From NCBI GenBank assembly GCA_015061695.1, contig SUWA01000007.1, positions 1 through 52,087 on the forward strand: DNA of 52,087 bases, written 5' to 3'. This DNA is from Lentisphaerota bacterium (GTDB taxonomy: Bacteria; Verrucomicrobiota; Lentisphaeria; Victivallales; Victivallaceae). This document shows, one piece after another, positions 43,410 to 51,964 of the stretch. The notes under the pieces are model-generated. The model was not told the DNA's origin and did not search any database. It was given only the letters and a program-made list of their open reading frames with translations. Within the stretch, counting starts at the first letter, position 1; every line of letters begins with the position of its first letter. The translations under genes were made by a program, and so were the position numbers.

Positions 43410-44587
43410 TATCGCGCTCTCCAATCCACGACCAGCGCAGTAACGACTGCTCCGTCGGCATTTTTGAGCGTATCAGCTTGATCGGATACCGCCCGCTGGA
43501 TGGAAACACAGCCGGAAACCGGATTGCTTAAATTCCACTCCACCAGCTGCGGATGAGCGCCCACAGCTGCAACCAGCCGGTTGCCGCCGCAGGTCAGAAC
43601 TATGTTGCCGGAAATTTCCGGCTGGAACGAACAGAGCCACAGCTGGATCAAACTCCAGGGCGCTGCCTGATAGCCCAGCGCTGTGAGCGAGTTATTGGCA
43701 TCCAGATAGCTGACCAGTGAGTAGTTGGCATCAAAGAAGACATGATCGACCGGCGGCTGGGAAAAGCCGTGCAGACCATCCGTGCCTCTTTCGCCTTTAT
43801 CACCTTTGTCGCCTTTGTCGCCGTCGGCCCCACGCGCGCCCGGATCACCGGGATCCCCCTTGTCGCCTTTATCACCTTTATCACCTTTATCGCCCTTATC
43901 GCCCTTATCGCCCTTGAGACCGGAATATCCGCGTTCGCCTTTGTCCCCCTTGTCGCCTTTATCGCCCTTTTCTCCGGCGGGACCGGTGGGAATGGCAAAG
44001 TCGAATTGAAAAATGGTACGGTCGTTTTCGTTTTTCACCGCAGTTCGGACTCCGGCCGGACTGCCGGACGGCAAAGTTACCACCGTGGTTTGCGGCGTAC
44101 CGAGTTCCAGCGGTTTTGATGTGGTTTGCAGCAGGGAATCGACTTCGCTGCGGGTATAATAGTTATTCAGCGGCTGGGGCGGCAAACCGTCAATATAGAT
44201 CCTGGCATCGGCCAGCGCGTTAAAACGGACCAGCCGCCGGTCGCGGAGATCGTCGGGCATCTTTATATAAATATCGACAAAACAGCAAGTACTGCTGGCA
44301 TGGACCCGCTGACAGTATTCAGCAGTATAAGTATCGACTTCAAAGCTGACACTTTGCCGGTCTTCGGCAATGACCCCCTGGGCGATAAACATCGGTTGAT
44401 TGCGTTCCTCGCTGACGTCGCCGGCCATGGTGAGGATGGCACCTTCCGGAATGGTATAGACTTCGCGGTCATTGACAAACATAAACTCAAACTGCTGGAT
44501 CTGGGCTTCAATAAAATGAACGCGGTCGGATGAAACGTGGCCGGTCGGCGAAACTATGCAACCGGTATCAAGGTCGATTCTGAACAT
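43409..44587 (-). CDS. Collagen-like, phage-tail-fibre-like protein
   Basis: A 392-residue protein without a signal peptide. Residues about 1-150 are a beta-rich domain starting MFRIDLDTGCIVSPTGHVSS, followed by NNYYTRSEVDSLL, a trimerisation motif very common in phage tail fibres and baseplate proteins. Residues about 202-274 are 24 uninterrupted Gly-X-Y triplets, mostly GDK. A C-terminal globular domain of about 115 residues follows. AAGGAG lies before the ATG at 44587; an earlier in-frame ATG at 44671 has no ribosome site. It overlaps the lectin-like gene by one base. It may be a domesticated tail-fibre-derived stalk or surface fibre; no other phage genes are near. Confidence 0.8.
   Translation of the reverse strand: MFRIDLDTGCIVSPTGHVSSDRVHFIEAQIQQFEFMFVNDREVYTIPEGAILTMAGDVSEERNQPMFIAQGVIAEDRQSVSFEVDTYTAEYCQRVHASSTCCFVDIYIKMPDDLRDRRLVRFNALADARIYIDGLPPQPLNNYYTRSEVDSLLQTTSKPLELGTPQTTVVTLPSGSPAGVRTAVKNENDRTIFQFDFAIPTGPAGEKGDKGDKGDKGERGYSGLKGDKGDKGDKGDKGDKGDKGDPGDPGARGADGDKGDKGDKGERGTDGLHGFSQPPVDHVFFDANYSLVSYLDANNSLTALGYQAAPWSLIQLWLCSFQPEISGNIVLTCGGNRLVAAVGAHPQLVEWNLSNPVSGCVSIQRAVSDQADTLKNADGAVVTALVVDWRAR
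43766..43984 (-). repeat. Collagen-type Gly-X-Y tract (24 triplets)
   Basis: The DNA coding for GDK triplets contains near-identical 9-bp units, most regular at about 43861-43915. Such tracts can gain or lose units in frame by slippage, changing stalk length. Seen directly. Confidence 0.9.
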
Positions 44588-44694
44588 AAAATTACTCCTT
44601 TTTTTTGCATGATGCTGCTTGCAAATCCCAAACACTTTGTCTGGATCAAAGGAAGTAATATTTGTCAACATATTGCCCGGATCGGGCAGTAGAG

Positions 44695-46071
44695 TCAGTT
44701 ATGCAGTAACTTTTCTTTTTCGCGCTGCGGCAGCGACCGGGTCATCCAGCGCGAATCCCGGAGCGTCATAAAGCAGTATATGTAGATCAGAGCCATCAAA
44801 AACGGGCAGATCAGACCGTACAAGAAAGCCCATGCCGCTTTGCGCAGCGAAGTGTGCGTGGCATAGATCGCCGCCGGGATCGTGGCCCACAAGAGCGACA
44901 TCAGGCCGTTGGTGGCCAGAAAGACCGGCGCATTTTTGGCGCTGAAAAGCAGCATAAATACAAACGAGGGTATAAAGAGAAACGGCAGGATCAGATTTTG
45001 GATAAACGCCACCCAATAGATCAGCAGCGCAAAGTTCTGCAATTTAAAGTGCCGGAGCCGGTCGATCGTGAATTTGGTCATCACAATATTTTCGCGGATA
45101 TCGCCGCGGGCCCAGCGCATCATGGTTTTCAGTCCGACTGAAGCCGTGGACGGCAGATAAGTGCGCACCAGCGCAGTACGCTGCTGAAGCGTTTTGTAAT
45201 TGCTGCGCAGGATCAAAGTCGCCAGCGCCCGGTCTTCGCCGATCGTGGCTGGTTTGCCCATAAAAGTTTGATTGAGCCATTCGTCAATGATCGGCAGCAA
45301 AGCGCTTTTGCGATAGGCACTCAAAGCCCCCGGCGTACAAAGCACCAACCCGGATACACTTTGAGCCGCCCGCAAAAATTCACAGGCAAATACCATCAGC
45401 ACATCCAGCAAAGCGGCAATAAAATTCTGATCCCGGTTGGCTGCCTGTACCGAACCGGCAACCGCACCGACTGTTTTATCTCTCAACGGCGAAACCAGCG
45501 CCCGGATCGTGTGTGCTTCCACAAACGAGTCGCTGTCTACCGTAACGATAATGTCGCCGGATGCCTTTTTGGTCCCTACATAAATAGCATATTTTTTGCC
45601 GCAGTTGACCGGTAAATTGATCGTGCGGATCAAATCCGGAGCCTGCGTCGCGCCTTTTTTGATATACTCCCAGGTGTCATCTTCCGAACCATCGTTGATG
45701 GCGATGATCTCCAGTTTTTCTTTGGGATAATCACTTTTCAGCAGACTTTGGAGGGTTTGTTCAACGTGCGCACCTTCGTTGTAGGCCGGAACAATGATCG
45801 TGCATGAGGGCAGTTTGCGGTTATTTTTTTCGGTCGGATACGGCCGGTAAAAACAGCACAGCACCCCGGTAAAGAGCAAATACACATACGTTATACCCAG
45901 AATACACCCCGCAGCAATGGAAAGCGACGGGTGTTCGGTATTACGGTACAGCAATATCAAATCGGGACGGCTCTTGGTTACGAGTACCCACACCAGAACT
46001 GCGGTATAGATCAGCAATGCCAGCCAGAGCAGATAATCCCGGAAGGCCGGTTTTTTGGTAAAGCGGAACAT
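44695..46071 (-). CDS. Membrane glycosyltransferase family 2, hyaluronan/chitin-synthase-like
   Basis: A 458-residue processive-type glycosyltransferase with two N-terminal membrane helices (about residues 12-32 and 48-70), a cytoplasmic GT2 domain and three or more C-terminal helices (from about 340). Catalytic features are TIIVPAYNEG, INDGSEDDTW, VDSDSF (DXD), TIGEDRALAT (GED) and MMRWARGDIRE, which corresponds to the Q..RW product-channel motif with the Gln replaced. It should extend and export a beta-linked polysaccharide such as hyaluronan, chitin or poly-N-acetylglucosamine; the substrate cannot be decided. AAAGG precedes the ATG. The collagen-like gene starts 107 bases downstream on the same strand. 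Confidence 0.88.
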   Translation of the reverse strand: MFRFTKKPAFRDYLLWLALLIYTAVLVWVLVTKSRPDLILLYRNTEHPSLSIAAGCILGITYVYLLFTGVLCCFYRPYPTEKNNRKLPSCTIIVPAYNEGAHVEQTLQSLLKSDYPKEKLEIIAINDGSEDDTWEYIKKGATQAPDLIRTINLPVNCGKKYAIYVGTKKASGDIIVTVDSDSFVEAHTIRALVSPLRDKTVGAVAGSVQAANRDQNFIAALLDVLMVFACEFLRAAQSVSGLVLCTPGALSAYRKSALLPIIDEWLNQTFMGKPATIGEDRALATLILRSNYKTLQQRTALVRTYLPSTASVGLKTMMRWARGDIRENIVMTKFTIDRLRHFKLQNFALLIYWVAFIQNLILPFLFIPSFVFMLLFSAKNAPVFLATNGLMSLLWATIPAAIYATHTSLRKAAWAFLYGLICPFLMALIYIYCFMTLRDSRWMTRSLPQREKEKLLHN

Positions 46072-46119
46072 TATACCTTTCTATATCCCCGTTATTTAAT
46101 TCAAAAATATGATCTCTTT

Positions 46120-46148
46120 AATATATCATCACTTTGACACTAATACAA
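46120..46148 (-). promoter_or_regulatory. Promoter of the GT2 gene (TTGTAT-N17-TATATT)
   Basis: On the minus strand TTGTAT (46148-46143), 17 bp, TATATT (46125-46120). Leader of about 40 bases to the ATG at 46071. Divergent from the promoter at 46197. Confidence 0.55.
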
Positions 46149-46196
46149 GTCAGGTCGGTTTTTTTGCCGTATTTTTGAGCATGGTATGATTGCCGA

Positions 46197-46225
46197 TTGG
46201 CTTTTAGAAAAATCACATGTATATT
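46197..46225 (+). promoter_or_regulatory. Promoter of the 999-residue glycosidase gene (TTGGCT-N17-TATATT)
   Basis: TTGGCT (46197-46202), 17 bp, TATATT (46220-46225). Leader of about 39 bases without a Shine-Dalgarno before the ATG at 46271. Confidence 0.55.
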
Positions 46226-46270
46226 AAATCAACGGTCAAATGACACAACCCAACACAAAGACAATAAACT

Positions 46271-49270
46271 ATGGTTCATTATAACGATTTGCCTTGTGAT
46301 ATATCGCCGGTGGTGCCCTGGTGGGTGATCACCGGCACAGTTGTCCGTCAGGACGTGATCTGTCAGCTGGATGATTTTAAAAGCAAAAACATTGGGGAGT
46401 TTTTTGTTTATCCAACTTTCGGCTTGGAATTCCCGGACTTTCTGACCGGAGAATGGTTTGAGTTTATCAGGTTTCTGATCAATGAGTGCAAGACGCGGGG
46501 GATGAAGTTCTGGATATACGACGAGTTGAGCTGGCCCAGCGGTGCCGCCGGCGGCAGGCTGCTTATTGAACACCCCGAGTACCGTATGCGCACTTTGCGC
46601 TGGCAAACGCTCGATATTGCTCCGGGCGGCAGCTGGCAGCCGGAGGAGCAAGCTGAATATATCTGGTGTGCAGTGCGCAAGTCAGCAGCACAACCGTGGC
46701 AGGAAATCGCTGCCACATGCAGTTATTGCAACGATACCGGACAGCCGCAGCAGTTGGGCTGTATTATAAAAGTGCTGATCGATGACCATTTTTTCTGCAG
46801 TATGGGCACCAGCGGAACCACCAATCCCGGCGGGATAATGGATGCGTTGAATCCAGATGCCGTGCGCTGCTGGATGAGTTACAACTATTTGCCCTACGAA
46901 GAGCGTTTTCCGGAAGAATTGGGCCAGACGATCCGTGGTTTTTTCTACGATGAGCCGACGATGGTTTCGCCTTTTCACACCGGCGATATACCGTGGACGC
47001 CCAACTTGGAAGAAAAATTTATGGCACGTTACAACTACTCCTGCCGCGGGCTTTACTGGACTTTGTTTGAACCTGTATCGGGTTATGAGCAGTTCCGGTA
47101 TGATTTCTGGCGCCTGACCGGGGATTTATTTGCCGTGGCTTTTGCCAAACAACTTTCACAATGGTGCAGCAGGCACGGGGTGATGTTTTCCGGACATAAC
47201 TGGCCGGAAGAACCCTCCTGTCAGCGGTTGATGACCACGGCCATGGGCGATTTATTTTATCAGCAGCAGTATTTGCATGTGCCGGGAACGGACTTTTTGT
47301 TTTATGAAAATAATTACGCCGAATCCGCCGGAATGTGTCCGGGAGTTAAAAATTGGGCCCGTAATCTGATCTACTCGGCCAAACACCCCTCATCGGTGGC
47401 CCGTTACAACAATGCCGTACATACCATTTGCGAGTCATCGGCCTGTCTGGGCAAAAAATGCGGCGCACCGTCAAATCAGAAAGTCATGTACGATTTTCTA
47501 TACGCTATGGGACTCAGTTTGATGAATCCGGGTTGCGCCAACGATCTGTCTGATTTCCGCAAATATGTTGCTGCGCAGGATGTGGCTCAAAGCTACTGGG
47601 TGCATTACAAAAAGTTTGTTGATTACATGCAAGTGATGAGCCGTTTCAACTCCAGTGGCCGGACTTGTACTCAAATAGCGGTATTGAATCCGGTTTCGTG
47701 CCGGATGGCTTTTTCCAACATTGCGCCGGATACATCCATACGCAATGAGCGTTCGCCGCTGCCTCCGGAAGGGGATTGTGCCGAAGCCATGTTGAGCGTG
47801 CTGGACAGTCTGGTGCGCAATCACCGTGATTTTGAACTGATATTTGAGGATGTTATTCTGGCTGGAATCGTGGGTGATGACGGTACTTTGCAAGTCAATA
47901 ACAGCGCTTTCAGGGTCATAATTCTGCCGCAGTGTTACGCGCTGGATGATGCGGTTTGGGGCAAACTTGATGAGTTCAACCAACATGGCGGGGTGCTTAT
48001 CTGTGTGGGCGATGCTCCGCAAATGGCGCTTAAACACGATGCACAAGCCCGGCCCAACCGGCCCTTGACGACAATAAATCTATCGTTGCCGTTGACCGTA
48101 AACGGCGGTGATTTGGCTGCGGTACTGGAAAAAGCGCTCCCGGCAGCGTATCAGCTTACCGGAGTTAATGCCGATGAAATATTGACTCAATTGCGCAGTA
48201 ACGGCAAGGATTTGACGCTGTTTATCGCTAACGGTACTGCAGGGGATAAAGTGGTTCGTTTGAGCGGACAGATCGCACCGCAGATCAAGCAAGTGATCGA
48301 CTTGCAGAACAATAATTCAGTTTGCCGCTGTAACGCAGAGCAATTGATAACTTTGCACGAGGGGGATTCGCTGCTGTTCAGCAGTGCCGAGCCGCCGGAA
48401 AATGCACCGGTTTTCCAGAATCTGCGCCGGGAAGTGTTTTCGTTGGAATCAAATCAGTGGAATTTGGCCAAGGTGTTGCGCAATACTATGCGAACCAGGT
48501 TGGAATGTATAATTGACAATCAAGTCTGCGCTCTGGATGATACCGGGGCGGGCAATGTGGTGTTGGATCCCGAGCGGGGTGGCGATGTGCTGCTGCGCGG
48601 GTTTTTCCGGATCGCAGATGCCATTCCCGGCGATTTGCGCCTCTGGTTCGATCAGGCTGATTATTCGGAGTTGACTGTCAATGGTTGCAGTGTAACTGCT
48701 GCGGCCGTCGAAGAACCGTTTTTTACCAAGCACAGTGTTACCGTGCCGATCGCGGAGTATTGTCAAACCGGAGAAAACCGGATCGAAGTCAAAGTGCCGC
48801 GCTCTGAATGGATGCAAGCAAAATACGGTATCCGCACCCACTTCCACATGCTTATGAATGGCAGCCGCCCGCTGATATTGATGGGGAGTTTTGCCGCACA
48901 AAAACCTTACACTTTGCAAGTGCTTCCGGAAAAAGTTGCTGCCGGAAAATTGGATTCATACGGATTTGAACAATTTGCCGATGTAATGGAGTTGACCACC
49001 CGATTTGATTTGCCGGAAACTGCCGGAACGTTTTTGCAAATATCTGAAGCTGAATTGCCGCTGCAAATCGAACTCAACGGGGTGGATCTGGGCGTGCGGT
49101 TCTGGAAAAACGGCGGCTTGGAAATTCCTGCCGGTGTGTTGAAAAAATCCGGCAACAGCCTGAAGATCAAACTTTATGGCGAAATGAAAAATATGTTGGG
49201 CCGCGGCTGGCTGGGCAATTCTGCCGATCCGGCCCAACTGGTTTTGCCGGTTATAAAATTGATGCAATGA
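46271..49270 (+). CDS. Large cytoplasmic glycosidase, GH106-like
   Basis: A 999-residue protein with no signal peptide. The opening PWWVITGTVVRQDVICQLDDFKSKNIGEFFVYPTFGLEFPDFLTGEWFEFIRFLINECKTRGMKFWIYDELSWPSGAAGG matches the barrel start of GH106-type alpha-L-rhamnosidases and relatives. FFYDEPTMV and FSGHNWPEE are further barrel motifs with carboxylates. After about residue 600 come an ATPase-free Rossmann-like or amidotransferase-like segment and C-terminal beta-sandwich domains (LWFDQADYSELTVNGCSV, NRIEVKVPRS). Rhamnosidase activity is a family-level guess. No Shine-Dalgarno. The GNAT gene follows after 12 bases. Confidence 0.65.
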   Translation: MVHYNDLPCDISPVVPWWVITGTVVRQDVICQLDDFKSKNIGEFFVYPTFGLEFPDFLTGEWFEFIRFLINECKTRGMKFWIYDELSWPSGAAGGRLLIEHPEYRMRTLRWQTLDIAPGGSWQPEEQAEYIWCAVRKSAAQPWQEIAATCSYCNDTGQPQQLGCIIKVLIDDHFFCSMGTSGTTNPGGIMDALNPDAVRCWMSYNYLPYEERFPEELGQTIRGFFYDEPTMVSPFHTGDIPWTPNLEEKFMARYNYSCRGLYWTLFEPVSGYEQFRYDFWRLTGDLFAVAFAKQLSQWCSRHGVMFSGHNWPEEPSCQRLMTTAMGDLFYQQQYLHVPGTDFLFYENNYAESAGMCPGVKNWARNLIYSAKHPSSVARYNNAVHTICESSACLGKKCGAPSNQKVMYDFLYAMGLSLMNPGCANDLSDFRKYVAAQDVAQSYWVHYKKFVDYMQVMSRFNSSGRTCTQIAVLNPVSCRMAFSNIAPDTSIRNERSPLPPEGDCAEAMLSVLDSLVRNHRDFELIFEDVILAGIVGDDGTLQVNNSAFRVIILPQCYALDDAVWGKLDEFNQHGGVLICVGDAPQMALKHDAQARPNRPLTTINLSLPLTVNGGDLAAVLEKALPAAYQLTGVNADEILTQLRSNGKDLTLFIANGTAGDKVVRLSGQIAPQIKQVIDLQNNNSVCRCNAEQLITLHEGDSLLFSSAEPPENAPVFQNLRREVFSLESNQWNLAKVLRNTMRTRLECIIDNQVCALDDTGAGNVVLDPERGGDVLLRGFFRIADAIPGDLRLWFDQADYSELTVNGCSVTAAAVEEPFFTKHSVTVPIAEYCQTGENRIEVKVPRSEWMQAKYGIRTHFHMLMNGSRPLILMGSFAAQKPYTLQVLPEKVAAGKLDSYGFEQFADVMELTTRFDLPETAGTFLQISEAELPLQIELNGVDLGVRFWKNGGLEIPAGVLKKSGNSLKIKLYGEMKNMLGRGWLGNSADPAQLVLPVIKLMQ

Positions 49271-49282
49271 GGAGATTGGAGT

Positions 49283-49993
49283 ATGTTGGATAAATCTTTG
49301 CCCTATGTGGGATTTATTATGAAAATGCGCGGCGAAAAACTCGCAACGCTGACTGTTCCTGAATTACCGGAAGGCTATGTTTATAAACTTTACGAAGATG
49401 GCGACGAAGCGCATTGGGCGCGTTTGGAAGCACAAGTCAACGAGTTTGAATCACCGGAAAAGGCTCTGACCTACTTTAACAACGAGTATCGCAATCCCTA
49501 CCGGAACGAACTTTACAAACGCTGTGCCTTTGTCTGTACCGCCGACGGGGTGCCGGTGGCTACGGCTACGGCATGGTTTATGTCCAGCAGTCTGGGCATG
49601 AAAAGCTGGCTGCAATGGATTTCTGCTGATCCGGCGCATCAGGGCAAAGGTTTGGGCAGGGCGGTCATCGCCAAGGCTTTGAGTCTTTACAACGATCTGC
49701 CGGGGGCAGGGGATATATATTTGCATACGCAGACTTGGAGTCATACTGCCGTATATTTATACTGGAAGCTCGGATTCGGGTTTTTTCTGGGTAATGATAT
49801 AAACGTTGCATGGCATAGGGAACCCGGATTCCGGGTCATGAAAAACGAACCGTTGCAGGCGTTGGAAGTTATGAGCCAGGTCTATAAACCCGAACTGATC
49901 GAAAAAATGCGTTCCGGAGCAGAGAAGCCCACAGCCGATGAGTTGATCGAACACGAATTGCTGCCGCCTTTCCCTGCCGGATATACCTATTGA
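49283..49993 (+). CDS. GNAT-family N-acetyltransferase
   Basis: A 236-residue protein with the acetyl-CoA-binding motif A in WISADPAHQGKGLGRAVIAKAL (Q/R-x-x-G-x-G/A pattern) and motif B in THTAVYLYWKLGFGFF-like SHTAVYLYWKLGF. Residues before 80 form a variable substrate domain. Two GGAG sites lie before the ATG at 49283, and only 12 bases separate it from the glycosidase stop, so they are co-transcribed. The acceptor (amino sugar, antibiotic, protein or polyamine) is unknown. Confidence 0.9.
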   Translation: MLDKSLPYVGFIMKMRGEKLATLTVPELPEGYVYKLYEDGDEAHWARLEAQVNEFESPEKALTYFNNEYRNPYRNELYKRCAFVCTADGVPVATATAWFMSSSLGMKSWLQWISADPAHQGKGLGRAVIAKALSLYNDLPGAGDIYLHTQTWSHTAVYLYWKLGFGFFLGNDINVAWHREPGFRVMKNEPLQALEVMSQVYKPELIEKMRSGAEKPTADELIEHELLPPFPAGYTY

Positions 49994-50027
49994 ATAAAAA
50001 ATCAATCCAAGTATTTGACGGAATATC

Positions 50028-50960
50028 ATGAAGAAAACCACTTTGCGCGCTCCACGCAACCGGACTTTGAGTTTAAGCGATGAAGAGCGCAAAAAATTGC
50101 AGCAGGAACTGCTGTATGCAAAACAATTGCCGGAAAATCCTGACCTTACCGACCGGGTGATTTGCGGTGATTGTGCGGATGTTGCCGGGGCGATCCCGGC
50201 CGGATCGGTCGATTTGCTGATATTGGACCCGCCATATAACTTGAGCAAAGACTTTGCCGGACTCAAGTTTTCCAATATGAGCAACAACGATTATATGGCG
50301 TATCTGGAGTCTTGGCTGGAGCGGCTGCTGCCGCTGCTCAAACCCACTGCTTCGGTCTATTTGTGCGGCGACTGGCTTTGTTCTGCGGCCGGATTTATGG
50401 TTTTGAGCAAATATTTTACGGTGCGCAACCGCATTGTATGGCAGCGCGAAAAAGGTCGCGGCGCCAAACATAATTGGAAAAATTGCTGCGAAGATATCTG
50501 GTTTGCCACGGTCGGCAGAGAGTACACGTTCAATGTCGATGCAGTCAAGCAGAAACGGCGGGTGCTGGCGCCATACCGTCAGGACGGCCGCCCCAAAGAT
50601 TGGGTGGAATCTTCTGACGGCAAATTCCGCCTGACCTGTCCATCCAACTTCTGGGATGACATAACCGTGCCGTACTGGTCGATGCCGGAAAATACCGACC
50701 ACCCCACCCAGAAGCCGGAAAAACTGCTGGCCAAACTGATCCTGGCCAGTTCCAATCCCGGCGATGTGATTCTTGATCCTTTTTCCGGCAGCGGTACTAC
50801 GGCGGTAACTGCCCGGAAACTCGACCGCAGATTTATTGCTGTAGAATTGAACGAGGAGTATTGTTTCTGGATCCTGGCCCGGTTGCAGAAAGCGCGCCAA
50901 AACCGTACCATTCAGGGGTACGAAGACGGCGTATTTTACGAACGCAATTCAGGCAGATAA
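50028..50960 (+). CDS. Solitary DNA methyltransferase (N6-adenine/N4-cytosine, beta-class order)
   Basis: A 310-residue enzyme that methylates an exocyclic amino group in DNA using S-adenosylmethionine. The catalytic motif IV DPPYN is at residues 67-71, ahead of the SAM-binding motif DPFSGSGTT at about 250-258, which is the beta-class order. Between them is the target-recognition region (IVWQREKGRGAKHNWKNCCEDIWFAT). HPTQKPEKLLAKLI is the typical helix before the SAM site. No restriction endonuclease or specificity subunit is adjacent, so it may be orphan. It follows the GNAT gene by 34 bases with a weak ribosome site. Recognition sequence unknown. Confidence 0.9.
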   Translation: MKKTTLRAPRNRTLSLSDEERKKLQQELLYAKQLPENPDLTDRVICGDCADVAGAIPAGSVDLLILDPPYNLSKDFAGLKFSNMSNNDYMAYLESWLERLLPLLKPTASVYLCGDWLCSAAGFMVLSKYFTVRNRIVWQREKGRGAKHNWKNCCEDIWFATVGREYTFNVDAVKQKRRVLAPYRQDGRPKDWVESSDGKFRLTCPSNFWDDITVPYWSMPENTDHPTQKPEKLLAKLILASSNPGDVILDPFSGSGTTAVTARKLDRRFIAVELNEEYCFWILARLQKARQNRTIQGYEDGVFYERNSGR

Positions 50961-50974
50961 GTGTTTTGCCGCAG

Positions 50975-51832
50975 TTATTGATTCCAGCGGGCGCGGTATT
51001 CGCGCGGACTCAAGGCCCGTTTTTTGCGGAATATGCGCGAAAAATAAAATTGATCGTTGAATCCTGCGGCCTCTGCACACTCTCTGATCGTGGCTTCCGG
51101 GTGATGTTTCCAATACTCTTCGGCGGCGCAGAGCCGGCGCTCGATCAGCAGATCCTTAAAGCATACATGGTATTTGTTGCGGAGAAATTGTGCCACGCTC
51201 GAAATACTTTTATTCAGCATAGCAGCCAGATCCTGCAGGTAAATATCTTCTTTGTAGTGTTCTTCAATATACTTATCAATGGCCGCTTTCATCGGGTCGG
51301 GCCGGAACACCGCCAGTTCCCGGGCGGCAATATAGTCGATAAGAATTTGCAATGTGCCGATGATCGACTCCAGCCGGTCGCTGGAAAGTTTGGGCAGTGC
51401 GTCAAAGGCCTGTTCCATTTTCCGGCGGTCGGCCGCTGATTTGCAGTTCCGGAGCGCGCAATCCGGAATAATGTCTGAAGTCCGGAATTGACCCACCATC
51501 AGAAAACCGGCCAAACGTCCGCCGATGATCACCGGGGCAATGATTTCCTGCAACCCGGCATGACAGGTATAGGTCAGCGGCTGATGCGTATCGGTAACTT
51601 TCTGCCGCATGGTACGGTCAATATCGTTGCACTGCTCCAGCAAGCCGAACTTATTCTGGATCAGATTGCAGAATTCAGTATTGGGCATGGCTTTGCCCCG
51701 GCGGATAGGCAACCCGAAGCGCGAATAAAAGGTTACGCGCAAGTCCAGCATCCCGGCAAAATTATCCAGCAGTTTCTGAACATCGTCATTCAGAAACAAT
51801 TCCAGAATATTGTTTTTATCCATATTTTCCAT
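50975..51832 (-). CDS. PocR-domain AraC-family transcriptional regulator
   Basis: A 285-residue regulator. Residues about 10-165 are a PocR sensory domain: ...LRVTFYSRFGLPIRRG, EFCNLIQ, CNDIDR, TYTCHAGLQEIIAPVIIGGRLAGFLMVGQFR, with cysteines that in PocR-type domains may hold a metal or sense small molecules such as propanediol. Residues about 185-285 are the AraC DNA-binding domain (IYLQDLAAMLNKSISSVAQFLRNKY, TIRECAEAAGFNDQFYFSRIFRKKRALSPREYR). AAGGA lies 8 bases before the ATG at 51832. It converges on the methyltransferase gene with 14 bases between. Its target is not evident and may lie outside the window. Confidence 0.92.
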   Translation of the reverse strand: MENMDKNNILELFLNDDVQKLLDNFAGMLDLRVTFYSRFGLPIRRGKAMPNTEFCNLIQNKFGLLEQCNDIDRTMRQKVTDTHQPLTYTCHAGLQEIIAPVIIGGRLAGFLMVGQFRTSDIIPDCALRNCKSAADRRKMEQAFDALPKLSSDRLESIIGTLQILIDYIAARELAVFRPDPMKAAIDKYIEEHYKEDIYLQDLAAMLNKSISSVAQFLRNKYHVCFKDLLIERRLCAAEEYWKHHPEATIRECAEAAGFNDQFYFSRIFRKKRALSPREYRARWNQ

Positions 51833-51855
51833 AAAAAAATCCTTATTTGGCCTAT

Positions 51856-51884
51856 AAGATAGCATTTTATGGATAAATTACCAA
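51856..51884 (-). promoter_or_regulatory. Promoter of the PocR-AraC gene (TTGGTA-N17-TATCTT)
   Basis: On the minus strand TTGGTA (51884-51879), 17 bp, TATCTT (51861-51856), about 20 bases before the ATG. Confidence 0.5.
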
Positions 51885-51923
51885 TTTTTTTGTAATAATT
51901 TATTAAAAGAGGCAAAAAAAATA

Positions 51924-51964
51924 GGGGTGTTGCAAAACTCGCAGAGTTTTGCAACACTTTTTTT
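51924..51964. repeat. Perfect 14-bp hairpin with T-tracts; IS-end-like or bidirectional terminator
   Basis: GTGTTGCAAAACTC (51927-51940) and GAGTTTTGCAACAC (51944-51957) are exact complements around GCA. TTTTTTT follows on the plus strand, and the minus strand reads CCCTATTTTTTTT beyond the other arm. No plus-strand gene ends here, so it would serve a minus-strand gene beyond the window or be a mobile-element palindrome. Its left arm shares GGGGnTGTTGCAAAACT with 146-162. Confidence 0.7.

Noticed and set aside
43861-43915. CRISPR-like short regular repeats
   Set aside because: The 9-bp units are the coding repeats of the collagen tract and have no spacers.
43409-44587. Prophage remnant
   Set aside because: Only the tail-fibre motif and collagen tract point to phage. 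No capsid, terminase, lysis or integrase gene occurs nearby, so a whole prophage is not supported.
50028-51832. Restriction-modification or other phage-defence island
   Set aside because: Only a solitary methyltransferase is present; its neighbours are a GNAT, a glycosidase and a PocR-AraC regulator. No nuclease, helicase or toxin was found.
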